Shown: positions 39,056 through 51,422 of the stretch, one piece after another
How positions within the stretch are numbered: the first letter of the stretch is position 1
Layout of the letters: each line of letters opens with the position of its first letter
NCBI GenBank assembly: GCA_004123355.1
Contig: SCHM01000001.1
Coordinates: 5,634,001 to 5,698,000, forward strand
Length of the DNA: 64,000 nucleotides
From: Amphirosellinia nigrospora
Lineage: Eukaryota > Ascomycota > Sordariomycetes > Xylariales > Xylariaceae
Direction of reading: 5' to 3'
Translations under genes and position numbers: made by a program
Notes under the pieces: generated by a model
The model's input: only the letters and a program-made list of their open reading frames with translations
Database searches by the model: none
Told to the model about the DNA's origin: nothing

Positions 39056-42000
39056 ACAGCAACAGCAACAACAGCAAGCACAGCAGGCTGCTCTACAACA
39101 TCAACTCCATCTTCAACAACAGCAGCAACAGCAGCAGCGGCAACAACAGCAAATATCGGCTACTACGGGCGCGGAGGTGGAGGAGTGGTGTTGCACTGCC
39201 CCTTCAAAAGCCCTCGTCTTCTGCAGCTTCACCAGCCGACAGACGCCCGACCCACGGACGGTCTCGACTACTGCTGGCATTGGTCCTGATTCTTCCAGCA
39301 ACCCCCTTCAGCCTCGCTGGGCCACCGCCGTCACTCAGCTCCACCGACTCATTTCATCGTCAACAGCAGCAACCACCCTCGCCTTCACCTCACAGCAGCA
39401 ACCACCTCTACTACAACAACAGCAGCACCAGCCACGACAGGTCAGTAGGGCCGGCAACCACTACCTCTACAACATCAACATCAACACTCGCATCAGCAAC
39501 AACTACCGTCACAGCAGCAGCATCAGCAACAGTCGCAACAACCGCAAACACCACAGCATCAGCATCATCAATCGCACTTCTCATTAATCAATCTCGCCAA
39601 CAACAATCAATCTCGTGAAGTCTTACGCAAGACCAATCCAACTTCCCCCCACCTGGCCAGGGCCAAACACGATACCCCTCAATCCACCCAACCTTAGTAA
39701 CCCCGGTCCCAATCCCGCCGTCTATAACACAAGAGCCACCACCGCAGCAGCCACCTCCACACAGCTCCGTGACAACTTCGCCGAGCTAGTCTCGCGTTCC
39801 CAGTCGGCGCGTACTCGGCCAGATCACGCCGCTGCAGACCCAGGCCCTCTTCGCCGGCATTGCCTCGAGCTCCGCCGACGACTTGTCGCAGCCCGTCGCC
39901 GTCCATTCTCCCCTCATCCACCAGACCCCGCCGTCGCTCCCCCATAGCCAGACTGTACCTAGCGAGCCAAAGCGTTCCCCGTAAACTAATCAAGCATCTC
40001 ATATCCGGATCCTCGAGCAAACCTCCTCCTCCCCCCCTCCCGCCGCTGAGAACTACGCCACGAGGCATCTCTCGAGAACCCTGCTCTTGGAATTGTCCGT
40101 AGGCCGTCAAAAAGGTCGAGCAACACTCCGAAAGGAACCCCTTACTGGCTAGGTCGATTGACCACCCGGACTGGTTCCTCCCCAGAGATCGAGCTCGCGG
40201 CCTCAAACACAGCAACAGCAACAGCTCCAACCTCAACCCCAACCCCAGCATCAGCAACATCAAGTTCAACAGCAGCCGCTCTCTCAGCCGCCGCAGCAGC
40301 TCGCCCAGCAGTCACCAATACAGGCGCGGTGAATTTGACGGCACTTACTCGGTCGGTCGGTCTAATCAGGAATTGCTTGCACAGACCTCACAAGAAGCAC
40401 TACCAAATACAATTCGACCTGTGCCAGCCGAAGTCGTGAGCTCCACCTACGACCAGGAGACCTTGCCTTTCATCAGCAACAAGCCATTGCGCTACACCAA
40501 GCCCAGCTGCAGCAGCAACGGGTCACCCTCATCCCTCACAGCAACCAGATCAACAACCATTGTACGACAGGTCATAGTTGACGCTACCCAGAGCCCGTAC
40601 CAGTACGCTTCTCCACAAGAACAATACCAGGAAAGCAACCCTTCGTCGTCTACGTTGGCACCTAACTACCGAAGCCTCACAACCCCTAACCCAGAGACGG
40701 TTTCGCAGTTGTCACATGAGTCACCAAGTACGGACTTGGAGCAACCACCAGACAATTTCCATTCGGCACAAAATCACCAGCTATAAGCCAAGCGCCACAC
40801 GAACCACAACTCCCTCCAGCGCAACACGACCAAAAGCCGCAAACAACGGCGTCTCAAGGCATGCCTCCACCACCGCCGCGGCTGGAGCACCAGGCGCAGC
40901 GGGCCAAGGCCGTAAATCGGCAGACAATGATAAGATGCGAAACGTTGAACCTCCTCCGGGCCCTCCGCCCTCTTATCGACATAGCCAAGGCCCGCTGATG
41001 CCTTGAGCCCCCTCCACCAACGCCGGCGAACACCGCCGCGCCCAACTTCCGCCCGGCACTACTGGGAACGACAGCAGTACGAAGGATCTAATATGGAGGA
41101 TCGTAACCGCACCAACAGTCCTCAGCCATCCGAGGGTTGGATCACGAGAAACAATTCAAAGATCGGGTAAGGGAATTGGAGATCTATCTGCAACAATTAC
41201 TTACATGGAACATAGTCACGAAGTATAAGATGTCAAGAGACTCTATTTCGATGGAAAAACGCAGATTGAGCAAATGACATCGCAGATAGAACAGCTACAG
41301 AACGCGTTGCCAACCAACGCATGTCGCAATCGCGACGGCACTCGACGACAATGAGTACTCGACACGGTTCAACCGCCTCAACGGGGCTATCAACAACCTA
41401 GCATTCAACATCCGCAAGGATTGGAGCACCTTGCCGGGGTGGATCGAGCGGTACGTGACGGCGGAGCGGTGAAGACGGGGAAGCAAGAGATGACAGCCGT
41501 CGGGAGGGCCATTATCTCACGATGGGTGATGGACGAGATCTTCAACAAGTGCTTCCACCCGGCGATCGACGTCGACCTCAGCTGCAGCCTGAAGCAAATC
41601 GAGCAGAACATCCGCCGGCACTCGTACACCATGAACAGCCAAGAGGAATTCGACGCCTTGACGGCCAAGGTAGTAAATTGGCGGATGGCGACCCTGGAGG
41701 GCCTCCAACAGCAACTTAACTCGCCCGAAAGTGGGGACCACCGCGCGGATTTCACTAAGATGACCACGACCAACCTCACCGCAACACTATATAGTTACCT
41801 CACCGACCCGCCCCAGCCGGCGTAGACGGCAGCGCGTCCATGATCGTGGAGTTGGCAGTAGGCATCGCGCGAACCTGCCGCTGGAGCCGTGACGTGGCAT
41901 TGACGTATCCGATGCCCGGGGACTTGATACAGCTGGACATTATGGAGCCGGAGAAGACGGCCCTGCCGCCGTTGCCTGAGTTAGCCGACGACGCCGGAGA

Positions 42001-42259
42001 GCTCCAAGGACACCGACAAGGCGGCCAAGCGCGGAGAGAGACAAAGAGTGGTATGTTAACAATGCTCGCGGCGTGCCACATTCCGCCGGAGCAGAAAAGG
42101 TAGCACGGCCTCGATTCTCACTGACACGGCGACACCGGCAGCAGCAACAGCAGCAACATCACCTCCAAAGATGCCCCAAGAGTCCGTTTGCCGGTTTCGT
42201 GGAGTCGAAGTGCGAGGCCGCCAGGTCCTATCGAAAGCCCCGTCTGGCCGATAGCGTAG
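38964..42259 (+). CDS. Polyglutamine-rich protein with conserved C-terminal helical domain
   Basis: I recognise no named function. It starts MPSFGRIGRHSNKSQQNLLEQ and enters an uninterrupted run of about 18 glutamines, then Gln/Ser/Pro/Thr-rich disordered text for about 650 codons. The C-terminal third is ordered: a coiled coil (KDRVRELEIYLQQLLTW-like text, MEKRRLSKQMTSQIEQLQNA) and then a helical domain. That domain reads EYSTRFNRLNGAINNLAFNIRKDWSTLPGWIERYV, EMTAVGRAIISRWVMDEIFNKCFHPAIDVDLSCSLKQIEQNIRR and NWRMATLEGLQQQLNSPES. It ends near VEVRGRQVLSKAPVWPIA (stop 42257-42259). The ordered part reads like a conserved Pezizomycotina-wide protein. Many single-base breaks occur, so exon structure cannot be fixed. 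Gln and coiled-coil content fit a scaffold or transcriptional regulator, which is inference. Confidence 0.65.
39026..39150 (+). repeat. CAG/CAA trinucleotide repeat encoding polyglutamine
   Basis: There is a mixed CAG/CAA run of about 18 codons (about 39026-39079), then a second Gln-rich block with about 8 and 4 consecutive glutamines. CAA interruptions are frequent, which usually stabilises such tracts. Confidence 0.9.
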
Positions 42260-43107
42260 AAACAAACGAATCAGTCAATCATCCGGTCTTTTTTATTCTT
42301 GCTTCCTTGGATAGTTGAAGCGCATAAAAGAAACACTTTGGTCATCGGTCGCCAACTCACCAGTACAACTAATGGCTTTTTTGAAGGGGAGTCTATTCTT
42401 TTCTAGCATGTCATAGAACCAAGCATCGGGCGCGGAATCGTGGGGGAGATGGGAACTTTTTCTAGGAAAGGAGGGACCGATAAAAGCACGAAGAGACGAT
42501 GTAGCGAGACGTTTTACATATTTTCATCTGCCCCTGGTAACAGACAGGCCTGGTCTCTGAATGGCCAGCTTTGTCGGGAGAACGCGAATCGAGAGAGTTC
42601 AAGATACCCCTGATGACGAGTGGAGTCGCAATGATCACAGACGAGTTTCCATCAACACCTAACCTCCTAATTTACTTTTTAGGAATTGATGCGTGAGTGT
42701 GGGTAGAGTTGACTCTTGTTTTTCTGTCGTGACGAAGAGAAGATGCGCATCTGGTGCTATACACCGCTTGCCGAATTGGCGTTTCTGCCGTCGGCCCTCC
42801 ATAACCACCTGCTTGAGAGACCCTCAGCACTGTTGAGAGACATGTGAAGACACGCGTGCCTCTAAGTTACACTTTGCGCTCTACTATACTATTTTTTGCA
42901 AGGAAGGAATGTGTAGGGAGGAGAGGTGCCTACTGAAGGAATTTCCTACTCATCTAGGTACTGAAGAAATAGTTGTTTATACCTATCTTTGCGTTACCAA
43001 CTCCCCTCCCCATAAAGAAGGTTGGCGGGGGAGCTTTTGAACAACAACCCCCATCCCACCATCCCACCAACTCGCACCAAATAACAACACTCTCACTCGC
43101 CGGCGGC
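42260..43107. other. Spacer between the polyQ and EFM4 genes, no gene seen
   Basis: Both neighbours are on the plus strand, so this holds the 3' end of one and the promoter of the other. No other feature was seen. Confidence 0.5.
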
Positions 43108-44147
43108 ATGGCGAAACCAGCGCACCTCGAGCCTTCCAAGCTCGCACGCGGTTATGTTTATTTATTTGAGTACCTCAACCATGCCTTGCCTTATCCTATT
43201 CTACTCCGACACTAGGTACGCAACGTCTGCCAACCTGGTCGCCGGTAACACGCATAGCCGAATAAACCAACTAACCCCGTCTTTCCTTTTTTTTTCTTAA
43301 ATAGCTGGGACGACCTATACACGAACGAGATCGCGAACCACGCGCACGACCCGGCGGACACGGGCACGGCATGGTTCGACGACTCGGACGCCGGCGAAGC
43401 TGGTCGAGTTCCTCGACGACCGGAGCGCGCGCAGGAGCTCGGCCTCGACGAATCCACGACGTCCTTCTTGATCTGGGACGGGCAACGGCGCGCTGCCGTT
43501 CGCGCTCGCGACGGCCGTTGGTCCATGCTGGGCGTGGATTACAGCGCGCAGAGCGTGCGGTTCGCGAGGCGGATCGAGGGCGAGGAGGAGGAGGAGCAGG
43601 GCCGGCGACGGAGACGACGAGGGCAACACGCCACGGAAAGCGCACGTGAAGACGAGGTAGATGATGATGAGGAAGAAGTAGACGTCCACTTCGCGCAACA
43701 CGACATCCTCCACGGCTCCGCCCGCGCACTCCTAGACGCGCGATTCTCCCCCTCGGTCGCAGAAGGCTGGGACGTGGTCCTAGACAAGGGGACCTTCGAC
43801 GCCATATCGCTCTCGGCCGAGACGCTCGACAACCCCACGACAAACACCCCCTCCCCCGTAAACGAAGCCTACGGGGCGCGCGTGCTCCCCCTCGTGCGCG
43901 AGGGCGCCTGTTCCTCATTACGAGCTGCAACTGGACCGAGGCCGAGCTGCGGAGCTGGTTCGAGGAGGGCAGTAGTCAAGAGATACCAGCTACAAACTCC
44001 GCCCTGGCCGAAGATGGAGCGCCAGAGCGGGAGGTCTGGGCCTTTGAGGTCGTCGGCCGCGTCGAGTATCGCAGCTTCAGCTTTGGTGGTGTCAAGGGGC
44101 AAACGATTAGCAGTCTATGTTTCCGGAAGATCAGGAAGAGTAGGTAG
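43108..44147 (+). CDS. EFM4: Efm4/See1-like EF1A lysine methyltransferase
   Basis: Efm4 is a cytosolic SAM-dependent methyltransferase of translation elongation factor 1A. The start MAKPAHLEPSKL is spliced over an intron ending at about 43304 to WDDLYTNEIANHAHDP.GTAWFDDSDA, the family signature. The SAM site follows (text equivalent to FLDLGTGNGALPFAL, near 43460-43500), then MLGVDYSAQSVRFARRI. VDVHFAQHDIL and GWDVVLDKGTFDAISLS are the acidic and DKGTFD motifs of the family. The tail has TSCNWTEAEL, GGVKGQTISSLCFRK and a stop at 44145-44147. At least four single-base breaks lie in GC-rich runs (43380-43500 and about 43905). An acidic insert (about 43575-43680) is unusual. Identity is firm; the exact frame is not. 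Confidence 0.85.
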
Positions 44148-44831
44148 ACAGATAGTCGGCAGTGAAACTTATCTTACTTACTCATTGGGCTCTATCCCTC
44201 GTTCTTCCAATCCGACTTCGATTATCTCGACAGTCAATCATCGTAGAATCTAGGAACGACTTGTCAGTAGACGCGCTGGGAAAAGCGCTATTTCGTTGTT
44301 TATACTTGTGGATAAGGCGTTGCACAATCTACGGATATAACACAGATTGCAAACAACAGGCACACCAATTCCCATGCGTATCACTGCTGTCACTATGGTA
44401 AGACAGCTAAGGACGTCTATCAAAGTCGCACATTTTTTGTTCATAACTTTTTTTGTGCTTGTATTCATACAGAATATCCCGCCCCAGCGAGGGCTCTCAT
44501 CGTATGGAGCTCCAAACTCATTCATGTCTGCTCTATTGAATCTGTTTTTTTTTAATTGATTCTGAAACGGTCGCGGGATAGTACCGCAACTCGTCCCGAT
44601 GCTCTGTAACTCCAGGATCCTATTCTCTATGCTCGAGGCCCGTTGGACATATCTCACCTCGGACGGACAGTAATCTCTGTATCAATTCAACCCTGAGCGG
44701 TATAATGATGACCTAACTCGCAGATGCATCGGAAAGAGGCTGGAATGTATAGTCATAATGAACTGCAGAGAACACTCTCTTGACGAAGTCGCCTCTCACT
44801 TATGGCGATGTATTCATCGGCTCCCCCCCAC
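44148..44831. other. Spacer between convergent genes, no gene seen
   Basis: This is an AT-rich spacer between the 3' ends of EFM4 and the PP2A scaffold gene. No feature is supported. Confidence 0.5.
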
Positions 44832-47096
44832 CTACCCCGGAATACCGGCAGCAGCGGTCGTGGCGAAGTATCGTACGTCCACATCGTCATCCTTCTGGAG
44901 TTTCTCCAAGTTTGGTAGTATGCGCTCCTGAATCAGCTCCGTCGACTTAGGTGATGCTGTTGTATCGGTCTTGCCAGCCTTCTCTAAACTATAGATCGTG
45001 CCCTCATCGGGTAGCCGTTTCAAGACGTTGATCAACTCGGCATAGGTCTTCGCTACGTTGAAGCGGATATTGGGGATATCGTCTTCCACCAGCTTTTCTA
45101 GCATAGGCAAGATGGACTTGCCAATCACATCAAGGCTAACAACTGTGGCTAACGTCTACGGGAATTAGTATGTAGCGTGAGAATGGTAGACAGCTAAACT
45201 TACTGTGATCGCAAAGCATGTCGTCATCCTGTATAGATAATTCGGGTGTGAGCCCATAGCCATAACCTTCGGAATTATAGCCTCGCTAGCCCATTCGACA
45301 CCGAAAACCTCGGTAAGCTTCTTGAGGTTGTGGGTTGCGGCCTCTCGGATAGAGAAGACTGTGTCGCCCAGCCACCCCATGCAAAGTCCACTCAACATTT
45401 CATCGAAGAACTTAACACCGAGCTGACTGGCGAGAAGAGGGATATACTCGATGATGGCGAGCCTGACTCTCCACTGCTTATCTTCGGCTAGCTGGACAAT
45501 TGCAGGTAGCAACGACTGTGATAATAGGTCGATTCCAATAACTATATTTGTTAGATCACTACAATTGGAGACAATCAGGTGAGCAACGACAAACCTTGAT
45601 TTACGAGCTCGAGTTTTGAAATAATGTGGAGGCGAACCTCGGGGAATTCATCCTTCAGCATCTGCAAAAACATGGGAAGGAGGTGATCAATAGTCCTGTG
45701 ATATCGCATATCAGTAACATTCTAGCGAGCTACGCTTTGGTCAATACGTACTCTTGCTTGCCTAGAATAGGAGCAAGTCCGCTGATTTGGGTGCCGAGAG
45801 CTGCGCGGACGTGCTGGGATGGATCTGAAACTAGATCCTCAACAGAGCTCATGATTTCTTTAAGAAGTGTATCTCGGTCCAGCAAATTGCAGAAGCCGGG
45901 GATCTGACCAGCAATAGCAGTTCGGACTTCGGCTTCATTATCTTTCAAAAGCTTTACGAAGGCGGGGAACCAAGTCTCTGGACACAACCTCGTCGTCTAC
46001 AGCCTTGGCTATCTGTCATATCATGTCAGTCTAATATCCATCTCCTAGTAGAGCACGCTCACCGTACCTTTTCAAATCTATCAGCGATCATATAACGGAC
46101 CCTCCAGCTCTTGTCCTCTATTAGGTTTCGTAGAGATGTAAGTAACACGCTGTGGCTGGCTTGTTGATCTTTGGGGACCACCTCAGCGATTGAGATCAGA
46201 ATCTCGACGGTCAGCAGCCGGACACTGTCTTGGTCATCTTGAGCAAGATGTTGAAACAGGGGTATCATCTCCTCGATGACTACGGGCGCAGTCATCTCTT
46301 TGATGAACTTAGAGAGGTTCGTGGCCGATTGCCGACGAACCATGGGTGTCTCATCATGGACCAAAAGGCCAAACTGTGTGCGGAGAGACTCTTGAACCTG
46401 CGAGGAGACCTTCTTGTACGGAGCCGTATACAAACCGCAACCCGAGACTTTCGAGGTGAACCAGTCAGCCTTGCTGAGGCGGATAGTGAGGGGGATGAAA
46501 TATTCTTCGATCTGTTGGGAGGAGAGATCTATGCAGATCTTGTTGAGCGACTCGACAGCCTGCAAACCAAGTTAGCTGAAAGACAACACAGATAAGGTTG
46601 CCGGGATATTGACCTTGTCTCGAACAACGGGTTCTTCGATGGCAGCAAGGTTTTCAAGGGGTGAGAGGAGGACATGGCCGAACTGCGAACCTCCTACGTA
46701 CTCGATGAAGTTGCCGAGCTCCTCGCTTAACGCAACGAGGACCTCATCCTCGTCTTCAACGGACTCTGCGAGTGGGGTTAGAATGAATGTGGCGGGTCGT
46801 AGAGATAGAGGTAGGGTAGGGCAAAACAAGGCGAAGGGTGTTGTCTAACCATCGAGGAAAGGAATGAGCTCCTCGCGAGTGCGCTCGGGGCCTAGCGCCA
46901 GGGCGATTGTCGACAAGCGATGGATGGCATTGAGTCGAAGGAGAACATCATCGTGCTGGGAAAGGGTCACAGGTCAGCGACGAGCAGGCACAGCAATAGC
47001 AGCAAGAACAGGTAGGGCCACGGCCCTTACCTTTAGCTCGTCGATGAGCACGGCGATGGGGTAGAGCTCATCGTTCGCACTAGGCGCGTCAGCCAT
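44832..47096 (-). CDS. TPD3: PP2A scaffold subunit A (Tpd3/Paa1, HEAT repeats)
   Basis: This is the structural A subunit of protein phosphatase 2A that joins catalytic and B-type regulatory subunits. It starts [22 protein letters not shown], which matches the family opening (...[12 protein letters not shown]). HEAT repeats follow throughout, e.g. [36 protein letters not shown]-like text, [49 protein letters not shown] and [27 protein letters not shown]. At least six introns are visible (near 46975, 46850, 46610, 46070, 45700, 45580 and 45180). One extra C in a C run near 45964 breaks the frame; it is one of few insertions in the window. The product is about 600 residues, as expected. Confidence 0.94.
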
Positions 47097-48792
47097 GGCG
47101 AAGAGTTGAATGGCTGTTTGATAGTTTGGAGAACTATGCGGGTGAGGAGATATAAGGTCGGACACTAAAGTCGGGGCGGACGACTACAACGGCAACGATG
47201 GCGGCGACGGGGATAGCAGCAGCAACAGCAGCAGCGGAGTGGTGGAGGAGGCGGAAGCGGAGGCGGAGGCGGAGGCGTTGTGGTGGTGTAGTAGCGGTGG
47301 TGGTGGTGATGATGTTGGTCGCGTGGGTGGAGTGATGCAATGATAGTCGATTTTAGGTCGTTGTCGGGTGCCAGTGCCTTGTCTTGTCTTGTCCAGACGG
47401 CTGTGCAGCAGCTTGTTGGATGTTCTCTTATCAAAAACTGTGAACTACAGCAGCGCCGAAAACAAAAATCTACAATCAGATATGTTTATAGCGGTCGCCC
47501 AAGAGAGATCAATGGTTCGCGGCGCAGTTGGGTGGAGGGGTATCTAAGTAGCACATGGGAATTCGTTGCTTTGCTGGTGGGTTGTTATGATGATGGTCCG
47601 GGGCAGCAGAAGGCTTTTGGCGGTGCAGGGTGGCTTGTCGCTGCCGTCTTGCCTAGCAATCCAGCAATACAAGGCAACCCCACCCTGTCAAAATACCTTA
47701 TACCCACTTCTCTCCACTAGCCACAACCTATCGAATCTTCTTTACCCTGGCTACAACTCTTCATATTTATTGATGCTCTTGTACAATGTTTTATTGACAA
47801 ATATTTCATTAAACCATAATCCTTTTTTAATATAATTAGCAAAAAGTCATCCGGGCTGGTGTGGCCAATATGTGGCTCTGTTGACGGTTAGCGCGTGGCT
47901 GGTGCGACCTATTCCTCATATAGTAACTGACTTTCTACGCTGTAGGACGACCAAATCAATGTACAGCTCGCTGCCCGCGCTTATACCTACTTTAAACAAC
48001 CTTGGAAGGAGGTAAACAAGCGCATGTACGGAGTACCCCCATTCTCTTATTGAACTCATCCTATGTTGGTACCGATGTGTAGTTAGGTTGAAGAAAGGTT
48101 ACAGCTAATAAATAAAGTAAACGTAAGGGATGTTAGGAAAATCAAAATCTACGAGTACTACAGCATGAAATATAGCTGTCTTGTAGAATAAATTGCCATG
48201 CACTGATACATTTTTCTCAGGGGTTTCCCCTGCAGCACGTTCACCTTGCCAAGGGCGGTATTCTCCTTATGACAGGGCTACTAAGTAAGACAGAGATAGC
48301 GTAACAGTGTTACCAACAGGTAAAAACATTAGCAACGCTCATCAAGGGCATTACGCATATTGGAATTATCATGTCATACCCCTACAACCAATACCTAACA
48401 ATGGATTGGGCACCTCTTCAAGGATCGCAATGCTAAACTCATCGAATGTGTAAATAGAAAGATAACAGATATCTAAAGATATATAACATCCAGCAACCAA
48501 CGAGAGTAGGCGACATGCTAAATCAAAATCGAATCATGCCCAGAAGGGATGCAGTTTTCATTTCCCCGTAACATATACAATACCAAGGATAGACAATATC
48601 GCCTCCCAGTGATACCCAGACCAGATCGATAAGCTTCCCAGGCTGGGAGATTGCGCCTCCGCTTTCCAATGTACAATAGAACCGATGTCGTGATACATAT
48701 AACATAACACAGCTACCCAAGATGAAGTGAAACCCAGAGCCTGGAATACAGGTCCAAGGAGACAGTTCACAGTCTCACAAGGCTGAAACTGT
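47097..48792. promoter_or_regulatory. Upstream region of PP2A-A gene and spacer, no gene seen
   Basis: Nearest the PP2A-A start (47200-47320) lies strand-biased low-complexity sequence: GCAGCAGCAACAGC, repeated GGAGGC hexamers and GGTGGTG/GGTGATGAT. The rest (47.4-48.8 kb) is AT-rich with no supported gene. Confidence 0.5.
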
Positions 48793-49334
48793 CTAAGCAG
48801 TGGGCACACAGACGGTCTCACCAACCGACAGGTTATCACAGTCGAGGCCCTCGTTGCTCTCTACTAGGACGTCGACGGAGATGGAACCGGTCTCGGCAAT
48901 AGCCCAACATGTGTCGCCGGCCTTGACCCTATAGGGGGTAGCGTTATCATGACAGTTCCTGACGACTTCCCGGCTGCCCCCCGAGCCTCCGCTGATAAAC
49001 CATATGACGACAAGGAGGAACAAGCCTACGAGCAAGAACCAGTTCAATAGAGGCATCATCTCCTGGCGCCACGACGCCCGACGACCAGAGCCGTCCGGCC
49101 CGCCATATGCCAGCGGTTGCGTGGGGCTGCTCTCGTCGTCTTCGCCGTACGATGGAGCCGTGGCGCTGCTGCCCACCCGTCGAAGCTGGCCGTACTTGTT
49201 CCCGGTGCGCTCTCCCACAGGCTGCCGTCGGCGTCGCGGAAGGTGTAGACTTGTTCGTCGGCGTCGTAGCCGATCCGCTGCATACCCTCGGGCAAGCGCT
49301 CCGCGTCGGTGTCGTATTCGGACCAGCGAGACAT
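48793..49334 (-). CDS. LysM-domain single-pass membrane protein
   Basis: LysM modules bind chitin or related N-acetylglucosamine polymers. The N-terminal about 115 residues (MSRWSEYDTDAERLPEGMQRIG, then YTFRDADGSLWE) are hydrophilic and cytosolic. One membrane helix follows (MMPLLNWFLLVGLFLLVVIWFIS), then a Gly/Ser linker and one C-terminal LysM module: TPYRVKAGDTCWAIAETGSISVDVLVESN, then CDNLSVGETVCVP. Topology is therefore type II, with the LysM outside or in the lumen. About 181 residues in one exon. A G-run loss near 49201-49203 splits the frame. It is unlike secreted LysM effectors because there is no cleavable signal peptide. Confidence 0.87.
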
Positions 49335-49828
49335 GGTGGACGCGATTGCGGATTGGGTCGTGTTAGTTCAGGGAAAGACAACCTTAGAAGGCAGTCAAGC
49401 TTTTAGGTATAGAGATGCGCTAAAGGTAGTGTTCAGGTCAGCCGATTTTCAGGGACTTTAGGGGATGCTAGGCAGCAGCCTCAGCGGATTTGGGGGTGGC
49501 TAGCTTCGGCAGCTGCGACCAAGCTGCGGCGGGTAGCTACAGTAAGCTAGCCACCAGACTACCTAAAGGACACAGAGATCAACTCACGTTTGTTATAGTT
49601 GTACCGGCACCGGTCGGGCTACAAATGGTACTGATGGATCTGTTGTTGCGCAAACGTGTAACTTGAAGTTGTGTAAGGTCTGTCAATCGTATGACGGCGT
49701 GTAAGTACCTAGGTATGAGAGTCCATAAAACTGCTCCGCCACACCCGACCACAAAGGGGCTTCAGGGTTGACGTCAAAGTGGTCAATGCTGCGCCCATAC
49801 AACGCATGGCCAAGAAACCCCTAAACCC
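49335..49828. promoter_or_regulatory. Spacer upstream of the LysM gene
   Basis: This holds the promoter of the LysM gene and the 3' side of the rhodopsin-like gene. A TACCTAGGTA word lies near 49706. No gene is supported. Confidence 0.45.
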
Positions 49829-51422
49829 CTATTCCGTCGATATGACAACTTCTGTCGTCCTCACGATGCCTTGGTTCTGATGGCCTCTAGTATTTTCCAA
49901 CCCGGATATCGAGTCGCTGCTATCGCTTCTATTCGTGTTATCGCCCCTTTGTGATGATACGGCATGGGTACCCAGCTCGCCGCTGTGTCGCACTTGAACC
50001 CGGTACCCATCCGAGATGATGATGGGTCGTTGGTCCAGCTCGAAAGCATCCGTCTTGTCGGCCTGGCTTGACTGCCTCAGATATCGTCTACCGATACTAT
50101 GCCCAGTCGCTGTGCTTCGGGTGCTCGAACGTTCTCCGTACGGCGCGCTCGTGTACGACCCCGTGAATCTCAGCAGGGGATGTAAAAGCTTCTTTAGCTG
50201 TGGCGCGCAACCGGCAATTATACTAACGTTTAGTTGGATGCTTAATATAACAGGCTATTTAGCACATCCTATTCTGGGATGCGAAGGGGTCGTTCGGAAG
50301 AAGGACAGACTCACAATCCCCACGTCGCAATACTAATCTCATAGGTTAAATCGCCAAAGGGGCTGAACATTATCTGTTTGGTTGCCTTCACAACACCGAT
50401 ACCAACGGCTCCCCATCCAAGTGCGAGCATGATGATGGTACACGCGGATTTTCGTCTTTAATTGAAGCTGCCAAATGACGGGAATCGGCAACGACGCGAG
50501 GAGAATGTCGGTGAATATGCCAAGTCCTATCAACCGTGAGCAGGCTCGTCGACTTCACGAATTCCTGGGGACAACATACCGGTATTGGCGAGGCCCAAAT
50601 GAATGAAGAGCTTTAGGTTGTAGCATTTAGCACCTGACTTTAAATCCCAAAAGCCCGATAAGGGTTTGCAATACAAGAACAGCGTCAGAAAGGCGAAGAT
50701 AGTATGAATAGTCACGAATGCTATGTTGTGTTAGCAATAACATTGTATGTGGTAAAGCCATGACAATTTGGTTACCGATTGCCCCCCATAAGACCAAATT
50801 GAATACCCTTCCTATGAAAAGTCGTAGGAGCGAAAGGCTAAGCGATATTTTCAGAAGCCCGAGGCCGAGTAGATTCAGGATGGTTTGAGTAAAACTAGCT
50901 GCCCCATACTTCCAATAGTCCTCGGCCGACACGAATACCTTATGGGTTCCAAGTCCATGTTGAATTTGGTAAATGTAAAGTATGTATGAGATAAACGCAG
51001 ATAACTAGGTGTCAAATGAATATCAGCTCTCTAGCAGGGGACACATTCCGAGTGTTTAGAGTTGTTCACATACGGTGGCGCCCACCATAAACCCATCATC
51101 CCATCCAAATGCTTTCGCTAGGAACGTTCGACTATACATTCGCAATATGCTAATCGTCAATGCTGTGATATGTACTGCGATACTCAGAGTCAATTGTCAT
51201 CACTAGGAGCGTGATTATGAGAGTTTCAGAAATTCTAGGCACTCTTTTACCCTGACAAGGGAATCTTGTGCTCCAAAAGTTGCTAAAACAAGAAGAAAAT
51301 GTTAAATTAGTTCTGAGGAATACTCACTTGTTGAGAGGAGGCCTATCTGCATTCCCAGAGTACTCCCCCCGCAGCTTAGGATCTACCATTGACGCATTTA
51401 CAGCGCTCGTAGAAGACGACAT
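49829..51422 (-). CDS. Fungal rhodopsin-like/PTH11-like seven-helix membrane protein
   Basis: This belongs to the large fungal-specific integral membrane family related to PTH11 receptors and SAT4; ligands are mostly unknown. The start at 51422 gives MSSSTSAVNASMVDPKLRGEY, and an intron follows. ALTISILRMYSRTFLAKAFGWDDGFMVGATV holds the diagnostic helix-Arg-(Y/x)-R...WDD motif. The next helices include LLKISLSLSLLRLF, HTIFAFLTLFLYCKPLSGFW, GLGIFTDILLASLPIPVIWQLQ and MLALGWGAVGIGVVKATKQ. After an intron near 50320-50245, the text runs on to a 110-residue cytosolic tail (SYTSAPYGERSSTRS...ENTRGHQNQGIVRTT) and TAG at 49831-49829. One small frame break lies near 50443. At least four introns. The family is clear; the function is open. 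Confidence 0.86.

Noticed and set aside
38749-39081. Minus-strand ORFs with leucine or valine/alanine runs
   Set aside because: Frame shadows of the CAG/CAA repeat of the polyglutamine gene.
43271-43930. 219-codon minus-strand Arg/Pro-rich ORF
   Set aside because: Antisense shadow of the GC-rich Efm4-like gene.
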